64,000 nt of DNA from Rhodococcus sp. 105337 (GCF_012844225.1 NZ_JABAGQ010000001.1:1-64000), one strand, 5' to 3'. Shown: positions 1-10,671, numbered from the stretch's first letter. Program-made: numbers and translations. The notes: generated by a model not told the origin, from the letters alone.

Positions 1-3000
1 GATCGGCACATAGGCGCCGCCCGCCCGCACGATCGCATACATCCCCACCAGCAGATCCAACGACCGGCGCACCGCCAACCCCACCGTCGTCTCCGGACCC
101 ACACCCCGCGAGATCAGATACCGCGCAAGCTGATTGACCCGCGCATCGAACTGCGCATACGTCAACGACTCGCCCTCGAATACCACCGCGACCGCGTCCG
201 GCGACGCAGCGACCTGCGCATCGAACCGATCCAGCAACGTCGACTCCGGCACCGGATGCGACGTATCGTTCCACCGCTCGAGCACCCTCACCCGCTCATC
301 GGCGCCCAGCAGATCGATATCGCCCACCCGCCGCGCCGGATCAGCCACCACCGCCTCGAGGATCCGCACGAACCGCTCCGCAAAGCCCTCGACCGTCGAA
401 GCATCGAAGAGCTCGGTCGCATAGGTGAACTCCGCACGGAGACCGTCCGGCGAACCGTCCTCCGCGAAGCCCTCCGACAACGTCAATTGCAGATCGAACT
501 TGGCGACCGCGGTGTTGATCTCGAGCAGGTCGAGGGTCAGACCGCGAAGTTCGACGTGCGCTGCACCTAGATTCTCGAACGAGAGCATGACCTGGAACAG
601 CGGGTGCCGAGCCGTGGACCGAGTGGGGTTGAGAACCTCGACCAGACGCTCGAAGGGGACATCCGCGTGCCCGAAGGCACCCAGTGCTGCTTCGCGTGCC
701 CGTGCGAGATGGTCGGTGAACTGCGCGTCCGGATCGACGTCGGTGCGGAGCACCAGAGTGTTGACGAACATACCGATAAGGTCGTCGAGCGACTGCTCGC
801 CACGTCCGGCCACCGGCGTACCGATCGTGATGTCGCGCTGACCGGACAATCGTGCCAGCAATATGCTCAAGGCCGCGTGCACGACCATGAACAGGGAAGC
901 GTTGCGCGTGCGAGCGAACGCCACGAGGTCTCGATGCAAGCTCGGATCGATCGAGAAATCCACGGTCGCGCCGGCGAACGACTGCGTCGCCGGGCGGGGA
1001 CGATCAGCCGGAAGATCCAACTGGTCGGGAACGTCGGCGAGCGCGCGACGCCAGTAGTCGAGCTGACCGGAGATCAGCGACTGCGCATCGTCCTCGGAAC
1101 CGAGGACTTCCCGCTGCCACAGGGTGTAGTCGGCGTACTGAACGGGAAGCGGTGCCCACGAGGGCTCTTCCCACTCGGTGCGTGCGGCGTACGCGACCAT
1201 GATGTCGCGTGCCATCGGTCCGGTGGACCATCCGTCTGCGGCAATGTGGTGGACCACGAGCGCGAGAATGTGCTCGTTGCGGTCGAGTTCGTAGAGTTCG
1301 GCGTGGATCGGCACCTCGGAGGTGACGTCGAACCCGGTGGACGCGAGTCGGCGCATCGCACCGGCCAACCCGTCCCGGTCGATCCGGAGCGGGGTCAGAT
1401 TGGGCACGACTTCCGCGGCCGCCCGTACGACCTGGTGGGGTCCCTCCGGCGAATCGGGGAAGACGGTGCGCAGCGACTCGTGACGGTCGATCACATCCAT
1501 GATCGACACCTGAAGTGCCGCTACGTCGAGGGCTCCGGTCAGCCGCAACGCCATCGGGAGGTTGTACGTCGCCGAGCGGGAATCGAAGCGGTTGAGGAAC
1601 CACATGCGCTGTTGCGCCAAGGACAGCGGAACACGCTCGGGCCGCGGCATTTTCGCCAGTGCCGCTCGGGCACCGCGCCCGGCCTCCTGCTCGACGCGAA
1701 CTGCCAGGGCGGCGACGGTGCTCGATTCGAACAGCGCACGCACGGGAACCTGTGCGTCGAGTGCCACACCCAGCCGGGACACCACCTGGGTGGCGAGGAG
1801 CGAGTTTCCGCCCAGTTCGAAGAAGTCGTCGTCGAGTCCGACACGTTGCACGCCGAGCACCTCGGCGAAGACGGCAGCGACGGTTCCCTCGATGGGCGTC
1901 GTCGGCGCGCGGAATTCGCGGTAGCTGATCCCTAGTTCGGGCTCCGGCAGGGCTCGGCGGTCGAGCTTTCCGACGGGCGTCAGCGGGATCTCGTCGAGCA
2001 CGACGATCTGCGAGGGCACCATGTACGACGGCAACGACCGGGCCACGTGGTCGGACAACGCCGACGGGTCGATACCCGGAGCGCCGTGCACGTACGACAC
2101 GAGTGCGGTCTGTCCCGAAGGCATGTCGTGGCCCACGGTGGTTGCGAAGTCGACGAGCGAATGCGTCTGCAACGCAGCGTCGATCTCGCCCAGTTCGATC
2201 CGGAATCCGCGGACCTTGACCTGAAAGTCGGATCGGCCGGCGAACACGAGGCGGCGCTGATCGTCCCAGCGCACCACGTCACCGGTCCGGTACATGCGGG
2301 TACCCGGCGCTCCGAAGGGGTTCGCGACGAACCGATCCGAGGTGAGCGCAGCACGTCGGTGATAGCCCCGCGCGAGAGCGTCGCCGGCGAGATACAGCTC
2401 TCCCGACACTCCTGCGGGGACCGGACGAAGACGGCCGTCGAGCACGAGTGCCTGGACGCCCGCGGTCGGGCCGCCGATGGTGATCGGCCCCGAGGCATCG
2501 AGCAGAGCGCGGGTCGACACGATCGTGGTCTCGGTCGGTCCGTACGCGTTGAAGAATCGGCGGCCGGGCGCCCACCGGGCCACGAGTTCCGTCGTGGAGA
2601 CGTCTCCACCGACGTTGAGGCTCTGGAGCGAGTCGAGGCCCGCGGGATCCACGGAGCCCAGCACCGCAGGCGTGATGGTCGCGTGGGTGACACCGGTCTG
2701 CTGGATCAGCGCCCGCAGTTCGGCACCGCCGTAGATCGTCGGCGGAGTGATCACCAGTTCGGCACCGGTGTAGCCGGCCATAGCCCAGTCGAGAACCGAG
2801 GGGTCGAAACTCGGCGAACAGATCTGCAGAATCCGCGACTCGGAAGTCACCCCGTAGAGGTCGACACAGTCGCGGACGAGGCCGGCGAGACCACGGTGGG
2901 TGACCGCGACGCCCTTCGGGCGCCCGGTGGACCCGGAGGTGTAGATGACGTATGCGAGGTGATCGACCCGGAGCGGAGCGCACCGCTCCTCGTCGGTGAC

Positions 3001-6000
3001 CGGAGCTCCCGAGTGGGCCAAGCACGCGGCCACGAACGCCGGGTCGTCGAAGCGAACCCATTCGACGGCGGGCGACAGACCGGCGGCGTGTTCCTCCGTC
3101 GTCAGGCCCAGCAGAGCCGACGAGTCCTCGAGCATGTGGGTGACTCGGTCGACCGGGTATTCCGGGTCGACCGGGACGTAGGCTGCTCCCGTCTTCGCAA
3201 CGGACCACACACCGAGCACCATCTCCCACGAGCGAGGGAAGGCAAGCGCGACAATGCCGCCGGGCCCTACGCCACGCTCGATCAGGTAACGCGCGATCCA
3301 GCTCGACCACGCGTCGAGATCGCGATACGTCAGCACGATGTCACCGTCGCGAACGGCGGGCCGCTCGGGGTGGGCGGCGACACCCGCGGTGAGCAGGTCC
3401 ACGAGCGTGGCCGGTTCACCCGCATCGGGACCCGTCGTGGTGAGTAGCAGCTCGGCTTCGCCGGGAGAAAGGATGGACAGGTCGCCCACACATGCCGACG
3501 TGTCCGCGACGATGCCGTCGAGGATCCGCACGAAACGTTCTGCGAAGACGGCGACCGTACCGGCGTCGAAGAGATCCGTCGCGTACTCGAAGGTGGCACC
3601 CAGGCCGGCGGGTTCATCGTCGCTGCCGGTCTTTTCGGTCAGCCACAGCTGGATGTCGAACTTCGAGATCGGCATCTCCAGTTCGGTGCCCACGGCGCGG
3701 ACTCCGGCGAAGGACACCTCACGTGCTGAACCGGGCTCGAGCGACAGCGCCGCCTGGAACAGCGGATGACGCGCTGTCGATCGAGCCGGGTTGAGCACCT
3801 CGACGAGACGCTCGAACGGCACGTCCGCGTTCGAGAATGCGGTCAGGTCGACTTCACGGACCACGTCGAGGAATTCACCGAACGAGAGGCCGGGATCGAC
3901 CCGCGTGCGCAGCACCAGCGTGTTCACGAACATGCCGATGAGATCGTCGAGTTCCTTTTCGCCGCGTCCCGCGACGGCGGTGCCGACGGCGATATCGTTC
4001 GATCCGCTCAGTCGTGACAGGAGGACCGCGTAGGCGGCGTGGACGACCATGAACAGCGAGGCGCTGTGTCCGCGAGCAAGTTCGACGAGTCCACGGTGTG
4101 TCTCGGCGCCGATCTCGAATCGGTGCTTGGCACCGTGGTAGCTTGCGACGGCAGGGCGCATCCGGTCCGCCGGCAGGTCCAGCTGATCCGGGAGGCCGTC
4201 GAGCTCCCGAACCCAGAAAGAGATTTGTTGCGCAGCAGCCGAACCCGGATCGGACTCACTTCCGAGAGCCTGTCGTTGCCACAGGGCGTAGTCGGCGTAC
4301 TGGATCGGCAGGGGCGACCAGCGCGGTTCGTGTCCCTCGGCGCGCGCCGTGTAGGCGGTGACGACATCCTGCGCGAACGGTCCGAACGAGGATCCGTCGG
4401 CTGCGATGTGGTGCAGCACCATCGCGAGCACATAGGTGTCGGGAGCGAGCCGGAACAGCGCGACTCGGAACGGAACCTCGATCGCGACGTCGAAACCGCG
4501 TCCTGCTAGTTCGACGACCGCTGCCCGCAGACCGACCTCGTCCACATCGATCGGTTCGAGCGGGGAGACGGCCTGCTCGAGCGGCAGGATCACCTGATGG
4601 GGGTCGCCGTCCACTTCGGGATAGACGGTGCGCAAGCTCTCGTGCCGAGCCACCACGTCCGAGAACGCATCGGACACGACACGCGGATCCACCGCACCTG
4701 TCATCCGCACGGTGAAGGGCAGGTTGTACGCCGCAGTGGTGACGTCGAACCGATTGAGGAACCAGATCCGTTGTTGCGCAGTGGAAAGCGGCAGCACATC
4801 GGGTCGGACGGTTGCGGTGAGCGGAGCTCGGGCACCGGAACCGACCTGCTTCGCGATGCGTGTGGCGAGTCCCCCTACGGTGGATGCCTCGAACAGCGCG
4901 CGTACAGGAACCTGGGTATCGAGGGCCGCGCCGATGCGTGAGACGACCTGGGTCGCGACCAGCGAATTGCCGCCGAGCTCGAAAAAGTCGTCGTCGAGAC
5001 CGACCCGCTCCGCGCCGAGTACGTCGCCGAAGGCTGCGGCCACCACGCGTTCGGCAGGGCTGCAGGGCTCGCGAAAGGTACGGGTGCTGCTGAAGACAGG
5101 TTCCGGCAGGGCTTTCCGATCGAGCTTTCCGCTGGTGTTGAGCGGGAGCGCGTCGAGCACCATGAGCGATGCGGGCACCATGTACGACGGAAGCGAGCGA
5201 CCCGCGTGATCTGCAAGGTCGGTGACGTCGATCGTCTGCGCGGGCGCGGCCACCAGGTAACCGACGAGCTGGTCGCCCGTGGGGGTGGAGACCACTAGAA
5301 CGACTGCCTGCGAGACGGCGGGATGAGCGAGCAGCACCGCTTCGATTTCACCGAGTTCGATGCGCTGTCCGCGGAACTTGATCTGGAAGTCGGTTCGGCC
5401 GATGTACTCGAGGATTCCGGTGCCGTCGGGCCCGGCTTCCCAGCGCACGAGGTCGCCCGTGCGGTACATCCGTTCGCCGGGTGCACCGAACGGGTCCGCG
5501 AGGAAGCGATCGGAGGTCAGGTCAGGACGATCGAGGTAGCCACGTGCGAGTTGAACGCCCGCCAAGTAGAGCTCGCCCGGTCGCCCGACCGGCACCGGGC
5601 GAAGCCGCCGGTCGAGAACGTACGCGCGGCTGTTCCATTGGGGGACACCGATCGGGACGCTGTGCACGTCGGCAGGGCCCGCGCGGTGGTAGGTGATGGA
5701 CACCGCCGCCTCGGTGGGTCCGTACAGGTTGTGCAAGCCCGCCGGACACAGCCGGGCAAACTCGGCTGCCGTCTCGGACGGCAGTGCCTCGCCGATGACG
5801 AAGACGTGCCGCAGGGAGTCGCAGCTCCCGTCGGCGGCGTTGGCCACGAAGACGGTGAGCATCGACGGCACGAAATCGGTGATCGTCACACGGTGTTCGG
5901 CGATCTTGTTCGCCACGTAGACCGGGTCGCGGTGCCCGTCGGGCGTCGCGATCACGAGGGTCGCGCCGACACGCAGCGGCATGAAGAATCCCCACAGCGA

Positions 6001-8013
6001 CACGTCGAACGTCGTTGCGGTCTTCTGCAGGTACACATCCTGGGACGTCACGCCGTATTGGTCGTTCATCCACTGGATCTGGTTGTCGATGGCGGCATGG
6101 CTCACAGCCACGCCCTTGGGCCGACCGGTCGAACCCGAGGTGAAGATGACGTACGCGGTGGTATCGGGCAGGATCGGACCATGCCGCTCCGCGTCGGAGA
6201 TCGGACGTGCGTCACCGCGCGAGTAGTCGAAGGTGTCGATCTCGAGCGTGACGGTGCCGTCCGGCAGGTCCACGTCGTCGCGCGCCGTGGTCAGTACTGC
6301 GGCCGGTTTCGCCGTGTCGAGGATGTAGCCGGTCCGGTCGGCCGGATGGTCGGGATCGATCGGCACCCACGCACCGCCGGCCTCGACGATGGCGTACATG
6401 CCGACGACGAGGTCGAGCGAGCGCCGGATGCACAGCCCGACAAGCGATTCGGGTCCGACTCCGAGACCGATCAGTGTGCGCGCGAGAGTGTTGACACGGG
6501 AAGTGAATTCGCCGTAGGTCAGCGACTCGCCTTCGAAGATCAGCGCCGTGGCGTCAGGGGTTTCGGCAGCCTGTTCACGGAACTGGGCGAGCATATCGCG
6601 CTGCCGGACGGGATGGTCGGTGCGGTTCCACTCGATGACCGCATCGTCGAGTTCGGCGCGTCCCGCAAGAGGGATATCCCACACGCACCGTTCCGGATCC
6701 GATCCGACGAACCGGTCGAAGAACTCGATGAAACGAGCGTGGTCGGCGCGGGACTGCTCCGAGCGGTACAGATTGGGATTGGACTCGAAGTCGATGTGCG
6801 TGTGAGCGCCGCCGCTGCGGTAGACATTGACACCGAGATCCTCGATCAGGCCGGTCGACAGAATGTTGATTCCGCCGACCATGTCCCCGAGACGGACCTC
6901 GTTGTCGAACAGCATGATGTTGACCCACGGGCCGAAGAACGTCGCCTGTCCCGCCGATCCGGCGTCGCGGTCGCGGACGATGTCCTCGTGCCGGTAACGC
7001 TGATGGCGAAGTGCACCCGAGACGGCCGCGCCCGACGCGGCGATCAGATCGCGGACGGTCGTCTCGTCGGTGACGCTCAGGCGCAGCGGCACCACATTCG
7101 AGACCATGCTGCCCGAGCGTCGGAGCACCGCAGTGGTGCGCGCCGCGACGGGCAAGCTCAGCACGACGTCGGTTCGGCCGGTCATCTGTGCGAGATACGC
7201 GGCGAAGGCAGCGACGACGGCGGTGGCCAGACTCGCACCCTCGCGCTCGGCGAGTTCGTCGACTCGCCGTTCGGTCTCCTCGGACAGCGCGGCGGTGTCG
7301 ATGCGGCTGACCGGCGCGGGCGCGGCGGTCCGGCCGGAGAGGCTGGTGGGTTCCTCGATCCCGTCGATCTGCCGGGCCCAGTATTCACGGTCGTCGAGGA
7401 ATCGCTTCGAACCGCGGTACTCCATCTCGACGTCGTAGACCTTGTGCAGATCCGACGCGCGGTTCGGGGACGGCTCGACGCCCTCGACCGCTGCCGTGTA
7501 CAACTCGGCGATGCGGGTCATGAACGTGGCGGCGGCGAAACCGTCGAGTGCCAGATGGTGCACGCGGTTGTACCAGAAGTAGCGGTGTTCGCCGATCCGG
7601 AGCACGGTTGCGGCGATGAGACGGTCGCGCAGTACATCGACGGGACGGCTGCGGTCGTCGCGCATCCAGTCGAGCGCAGCCTGGCGGGGGTCGTCGACAC
7701 CGCTCAGATCGACGAAACCGAGCGGCGCTTCGAGCGAGGGATCGACGAGTTGGTAGGGCTGTGCCCCGACCTCGATGAACCGGAGGAACCCGGATCCCAT
7801 TTCGAGCGCAGCGCGGGCACTGGATTCGCGGAGGAGATCGACGTCGAGGTCACCCTCGAGCTCGACGTATTGAGCGATGTTGGCGGGCACTGTCGGGTCG
7901 ACGTGCTGGGCGAACCACATGCCCAACTGCGCAGGCGAGAGCGGGAACGCTCCGGGCGGTACCGCGCCCCCCGCGTTCTGCGCCTGCGATCCGCCTTTCC
8001 CGAGCGAGTCCAA
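1..8013 (-). CDS. Multimodular nonribosomal peptide synthetase, 3' end outside window
   Basis: A peptide synthetase of which the first 2,671 residues are visible. Domains in order are C1 (HHLALDG near residue 152), A1 (FTSGSTGRPKG near 624), T1 (LGGNS, phosphopantetheine Ser near 1017, codon 4963-4965), C2 (HHIAADG near 1200), A2 (YTSGSTGRPKG near 1691), T2 (Ser near 2071, codon 1801-1803), C3 (HHIAADG near 2254) and the first part of A3. No epimerase, methyltransferase or thioesterase is seen in this part. Specificity residues read by eye are D-V-W-D-F-I-L-V-S for A1, a serine-like pocket altered at three positions, and D-P-L-T-N-G-A-I-V for A2, which I cannot assign. A leading C domain suggests acylation of the first residue or docking with another protein. 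I chose TTG 8013 because AGGAAGG lies at 8029-8023; GTG 8073 is the alternative. The product is unknown. Confidence 0.95.
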   Translation of the reverse strand, partial: MDSLGKGGSQAQNAGGAVPPGAFPLSPAQLGMWFAQHVDPTVPANIAQYVELEGDLDVDLLRESSARAALEMGSGFLRFIEVGAQPYQLVDPSLEAPLGFVDLSGVDDPRQAALDWMRDDRSRPVDVLRDRLIAATVLRIGEHRYFWYNRVHHLALDGFAAATFMTRIAELYTAAVEGVEPSPNRASDLHKVYDVEMEYRGSKRFLDDREYWARQIDGIEEPTSLSGRTAAPAPVSRIDTAALSEETERRVDELAEREGASLATAVVAAFAAYLAQMTGRTDVVLSLPVAARTTAVLRRSGSMVSNVVPLRLSVTDETTVRDLIAASGAAVSGALRHQRYRHEDIVRDRDAGSAGQATFFGPWVNIMLFDNEVRLGDMVGGINILSTGLIEDLGVNVYRSGGAHTHIDFESNPNLYRSEQSRADHARFIEFFDRFVGSDPERCVWDIPLAGRAELDDAVIEWNRTDHPVRQRDMLAQFREQAAETPDATALIFEGESLTYGEFTSRVNTLARTLIGLGVGPESLVGLCIRRSLDLVVGMYAIVEAGGAWVPIDPDHPADRTGYILDTAKPAAVLTTARDDVDLPDGTVTLEIDTFDYSRGDARPISDAERHGPILPDTTAYVIFTSGSTGRPKGVAVSHAAIDNQIQWMNDQYGVTSQDVYLQKTATTFDVSLWGFFMPLRVGATLVIATPDGHRDPVYVANKIAEHRVTITDFVPSMLTVFVANAADGSCDSLRHVFVIGEALPSETAAEFARLCPAGLHNLYGPTEAAVSITYHRAGPADVHSVPIGVPQWNSRAYVLDRRLRPVPVGRPGELYLAGVQLARGYLDRPDLTSDRFLADPFGAPGERMYRTGDLVRWEAGPDGTGILEYIGRTDFQIKFRGQRIELGEIEAVLLAHPAVSQAVVLVVSTPTGDQLVGYLVAAPAQTIDVTDLADHAGRSLPSYMVPASLMVLDALPLNTSGKLDRKALPEPVFSSTRTFREPCSPAERVVAAAFGDVLGAERVGLDDDFFELGGNSLVATQVVSRIGAALDTQVPVRALFEASTVGGLATRIAKQVGSGARAPLTATVRPDVLPLSTAQQRIWFLNRFDVTTAAYNLPFTVRMTGAVDPRVVSDAFSDVVARHESLRTVYPEVDGDPHQVILPLEQAVSPLEPIDVDEVGLRAAVVELAGRGFDVAIEVPFRVALFRLAPDTYVLAMVLHHIAADGSSFGPFAQDVVTAYTARAEGHEPRWSPLPIQYADYALWQRQALGSESDPGSAAAQQISFWVRELDGLPDQLDLPADRMRPAVASYHGAKHRFEIGAETHRGLVELARGHSASLFMVVHAAYAVLLSRLSGSNDIAVGTAVAGRGEKELDDLIGMFVNTLVLRTRVDPGLSFGEFLDVVREVDLTAFSNADVPFERLVEVLNPARSTARHPLFQAALSLEPGSAREVSFAGVRAVGTELEMPISKFDIQLWLTEKTGSDDEPAGLGATFEYATDLFDAGTVAVFAERFVRILDGIVADTSACVGDLSILSPGEAELLLTTTGPDAGEPATLVDLLTAGVAAHPERPAVRDGDIVLTYRDLDAWSSWIARYLIERGVGPGGIVALAFPRSWEMVLGVWSVAKTGAAYVPVDPEYPVDRVTHMLEDSSALLGLTTEEHAAGLSPAVEWVRFDDPAFVAACLAHSGAPVTDEERCAPLRVDHLAYVIYTSGSTGRPKGVAVTHRGLAGLVRDCVDLYGVTSESRILQICSPSFDPSVLDWAMAGYTGAELVITPPTIYGGAELRALIQQTGVTHATITPAVLGSVDPAGLDSLQSLNVGGDVSTTELVARWAPGRRFFNAYGPTETTIVSTRALLDASGPITIGGPTAGVQALVLDGRLRPVPAGVSGELYLAGDALARGYHRRAALTSDRFVANPFGAPGTRMYRTGDVVRWDDQRRLVFAGRSDFQVKVRGFRIELGEIDAALQTHSLVDFATTVGHDMPSGQTALVSYVHGAPGIDPSALSDHVARSLPSYMVPSQIVVLDEIPLTPVGKLDRRALPEPELGISYREFRAPTTPIEGTVAAVFAEVLGVQRVGLDDDFFELGGNSLLATQVVSRLGVALDAQVPVRALFESSTVAALAVRVEQEAGRGARAALAKMPRPERVPLSLAQQRMWFLNRFDSRSATYNLPMALRLTGALDVAALQVSIMDVIDRHESLRTVFPDSPEGPHQVVRAAAEVVPNLTPLRIDRDGLAGAMRRLASTGFDVTSEVPIHAELYELDRNEHILALVVHHIAADGWSTGPMARDIMVAYAARTEWEEPSWAPLPVQYADYTLWQREVLGSEDDAQSLISGQLDYWRRALADVPDQLDLPADRPRPATQSFAGATVDFSIDPSLHRDLVAFARTRNASLFMVVHAALSILLARLSGQRDITIGTPVAGRGEQSLDDLIGMFVNTLVLRTDVDPDAQFTDHLARAREAALGAFGHADVPFERLVEVLNPTRSTARHPLFQVMLSFENLGAAHVELRGLTLDLLEINTAVAKFDLQLTLSEGFAEDGSPDGLRAEFTYATELFDASTVEGFAERFVRILEAVVADPARRVGDIDLLGADERVRVLERWNDTSHPVPESTLLDRFDAQVAASPDAVAVVFEGESLTYAQFDARVNQLARYLISRGVGPETTVGLAVRRSLDLLVGMYAIVRAGGAYVPI

Positions 8014-8203
8014 ATCCCCCAACCTTCCTCTCAGCACCGGGCAGTTGCCCGCGCTCCCGACACGAACATGCACGCAACCTCTAGGGGTATCTGCGCATCA
8101 GGGGGAGATCGTTACGGCGTGGCCGGGCGGTGAGACATTCCGCAGGACCGGACGCAGTAGCGGACCCCCGCCTGACGGGCCGAGGCGCCCGAAGCAGCTT
8201 ACT

Positions 8204-8215
8204 TACCGGTCGGTA
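8204..8215. promoter_or_regulatory. Possible TetR-type operator
   Basis: The sequence TACCG-GT-CGGTA is a perfect inverted repeat with 5-base arms. It resembles the half-sites of many TetR-family operators. It lies in the 287-base gap upstream of the synthetase, about 190 bases before its start codon. No regulator gene is adjacent, so the assignment is weak. Confidence 0.3.
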
Positions 8216-8300
8216 CCGGAGCCCATGTCGTACACACCCGGAACAATCTACAGGGTTCCGACACAGGCCCCGGCTCACCGAGGGAACGAGCCGTCGAAGG

Positions 8301-8651
8301 TCACCAGGACACGGCGATGATCACGTTCACGATGGCGAGGATGCCGGCCGTGTGCGCCAGAACTGCGGTCGAACCCGGGTTCTTCTTCTCCTTCTTCAGG
8401 CCGATGATCGCGACGACGAGAATGACCAGGGCGATCAGCAGCTTGATGCCGATCTTCATGTGGTTCACCTCGACGACGTCCTGAGCTTCGCGGAGACCCA
8501 CGAGCGCGATACCGGTCACCACCTGAAGGATCGCGCCGTGCAGCATGCCGACGACGACGCGCGGCTGCTTGAGCACCGTGAGCCAAGAGCCGATGATGCT
8601 GGCGAGACCGATGAAGTGCAGGATGAGAAAAATCTTGATGGCGATGTCCAT
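8301..8651 (-). CDS. Small four-helix membrane protein, unknown function
   Basis: The 116-residue product is almost entirely hydrophobic, with four predicted membrane segments (about residues 3-25, 35-52, 66-84 and 96-115) and a short charged loop KKEKKN between the third and fourth. I do not recognise a named family with certainty; short conserved membrane proteins of this form are common in actinobacteria. It stands alone between the peptide synthetase and acetoacetyl-CoA synthetase, all on the same strand. A TATAAG box about 48 bases upstream (8699-8704) could be its -10 element. No catalytic motif is visible. Confidence 0.75.
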   Translation of the reverse strand: MDIAIKIFLILHFIGLASIIGSWLTVLKQPRVVVGMLHGAILQVVTGIALVGLREAQDVVEVNHMKIGIKLLIALVILVVAIIGLKKEKKNPGSTAVLAHTAGILAIVNVIIAVSW

Positions 8652-8715
8652 ACCGGCAATCCGACCATTCCGGACCTGCAGAGTCCAGTTAGGTCACGCT
8701 TATAAGTGGTGTGCA

Positions 8716-10671
8716 TCACCGCTGGTCGTGGTACCAGTCGATCAGTTCCGGTGCGTCGATTGCGGCGCGATCCACGGCAGTTGACGGGTCGGCTCCCTGC
8801 AGAATTCGTTTGAGCGGCACCTCGAGTTTCTTCCCGGTGCGGGTGTGCGGGACCCCCGGCGCGGCGACGATCTCGTCGGGCACGTGCCGCGGGGACAGTT
8901 GCGCGCGAATCGCCGAACGGATCCGTTCCGCCACGCGGTCGTCGAGTTCCGTGCCGTCTGCAAGCACGACGAACAGCGGCATCCGGTACGAGCCGTCGGG
9001 CTGTTCGATTCCCAGGACCAGCGATTCGGTGACTTCGGGCAGACTCTCCACGACCTGATAGATGTCGGCGCTGCCCATCCGGACTCCCTGACGGTTCAGG
9101 GTGGAGTCGGAGCGTCCGTGCATGAGGAACGTGCCCCGGTCGGTGACGGTGATCCAGTCACCGTGACGCCAGACGCCCGGGTAGACCGAGAAGTACGACT
9201 CGCGGTACCGGCTGCCGTCCGGGTCATCCCAGAACCGGACGGGCATCGACGGCATGGGAGCGGTCACCACCAGTTCTCCGACACGGCCGCGCACGGGACG
9301 GCCGTGCTCGTCGTACGCGTCCACGGCGACGCCGAGGCACGGCGCAGAGATTTCGCCCGGCCACACGGGCACTGTCGGCGCGGCTCCGACGAACGCCGAC
9401 ACCACGTCGGTGCCACCGGAGATCGACATGACCTGCACATCGGAGCCGACGTTCTCCGACAGCCACAGCGACCCCGACGCGGACAGCGTCGAGCCCGTGA
9501 CGCCCACGGCGCGCAGGGCGGACAGATCGTGGTCGACGCGGGGCACCACCCCCGCCTCGGCGCAGGCCGCGATGTAGGCGGGACTGGTCCCGAGAACCGT
9601 GACGTGTTCGTCGGCAGCGGTCCGCCAGAGGCGGTCGATCTCGGGATGCGACGGCGCACCGTCGTAACAGACGATGGTCGCGCCCACGAGAAGTCCGGAG
9701 ACGAGGAAGTTCCACATCATCCAGCTCGGACTCGTGTACCAGAAGTAGCGGTCGTGCGGACCGAGGTCGAGGTGGAGTGACAGTGCTTTGAGATGCTCGA
9801 GCAGGACCCCGCCGTGACCGTGGACGATGCCCTTGGGTGGTCCTGTCGTACCCGAGGAGAACACCACCCACAACGGGTGGTCGAAGGGAACCGCGACGGT
9901 GTCGAGGGTTGCGTCCTGCCTCAGGGCCGCCTCTTCCCAGTTCAGCACCGACGGGGACGTCGCGGTGGGTGGGGAGATCTCTCGGGCCGGCGCGCTGGGG
10001 ACGACGACTGTCAGGCCGAGACCGGGTAGTCGGTCGCGCAGCCATGTCATTTCGTTCGTCCGGTCGTGCCACGTGCCCGCGTAGGCGTATCCGGTCGCTG
10101 TGACGAGGACTTTCGGCTCGAGTCGACCCAGCCGGTCGAGCGCAGCCGGAGCGGCATAGTCCTGCCCGCACGCGGCCCAGACAGCCCCGATACTCGCGGT
10201 CGCGAGCAGTGCGACGACGGCCTCCGGGATGTTGGGAAGGTAGCCGACGACCCGGTCCCCCGGTCCGACTCCGTGCTCCCGGAGCGTGGCGGCGAACGCG
10301 GCTGTCCGGCTACGGAGTTCCGACCACGTCATCTCGCTGCGGTGCCCGGCCTCGTCGAGGTGGACGACGGCTGGCCCTTGCGGCGGCCGATCACGGAAGA
10401 CGTGCTCGACGAGGTTCAGCCGCGCACCGGGAAACCACACGGCTCCGGGCATGGCCGTGTCGGCGAGAGCCGGTCCGGGGTCGGTGTGCGACACCACCTC
10501 GAACCGGTCCCACACCGCTTTCCAGAAGTCTCCCGGGGCGTCGACCGACCATCGCCACAGCGACCCGTAATCGGGCAGGCTCAGTCCGTGACGCCGTTCG
10601 GCGAACCGCGCGAACTCCGTGATGTTCGCTCGCGCAACGGCGGCGTCGTGGGGAATCCACTGCGGCTGCAC
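8716..10671 (-). CDS. Acetoacetyl-CoA synthetase
   Basis: This 651-residue enzyme belongs to the acyl-adenylate-forming family and most resembles acetoacetyl-CoA synthetases, which activate acetoacetate with ATP and CoA in the cytosol. The ATP-binding motif FSSGTTGPPKGIVH is near residue 290 and the C-terminal lysine motif TRTGKKLEVP is near residue 610. The N-terminal part, with FWKAVWDRFEV and WFPGARLNLVEH, is typical of the acetyl/acetoacetyl-CoA synthetase subgroup, and the length is usual for it. The start is GTG at 10671. The enzyme would feed ketone-body or leucine-derived acetoacetate into acetoacetyl-CoA. It has no obvious operon partner; a hairpin separates it from the upstream stress gene. 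Confidence 0.9.
   Translation of the reverse strand: MQPQWIPHDAAVARANITEFARFAERRHGLSLPDYGSLWRWSVDAPGDFWKAVWDRFEVVSHTDPGPALADTAMPGAVWFPGARLNLVEHVFRDRPPQGPAVVHLDEAGHRSEMTWSELRSRTAAFAATLREHGVGPGDRVVGYLPNIPEAVVALLATASIGAVWAACGQDYAAPAALDRLGRLEPKVLVTATGYAYAGTWHDRTNEMTWLRDRLPGLGLTVVVPSAPAREISPPTATSPSVLNWEEAALRQDATLDTVAVPFDHPLWVVFSSGTTGPPKGIVHGHGGVLLEHLKALSLHLDLGPHDRYFWYTSPSWMMWNFLVSGLLVGATIVCYDGAPSHPEIDRLWRTAADEHVTVLGTSPAYIAACAEAGVVPRVDHDLSALRAVGVTGSTLSASGSLWLSENVGSDVQVMSISGGTDVVSAFVGAAPTVPVWPGEISAPCLGVAVDAYDEHGRPVRGRVGELVVTAPMPSMPVRFWDDPDGSRYRESYFSVYPGVWRHGDWITVTDRGTFLMHGRSDSTLNRQGVRMGSADIYQVVESLPEVTESLVLGIEQPDGSYRMPLFVVLADGTELDDRVAERIRSAIRAQLSPRHVPDEIVAAPGVPHTRTGKKLEVPLKRILQGADPSTAVDRAAIDAPELIDWYHDQR

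Noticed and set aside
604-8133. Long plus-strand open frames (604-1935, 2047-3447 and 5323-8133) across the peptide synthetase
   Set aside because: They are antisense to a clearly coding synthetase, have Arg/Val/Asp-biased composition typical of GC-rich mirror frames, and show no domain.
8689-8707. Possible iron (IdeR/DmdR) box TTAGGTCACGCTTATAAGT
   Set aside because: Only 11 of 19 positions fit the consensus and the second half-site is missing, although it would have supported a siderophore role for the synthetase.
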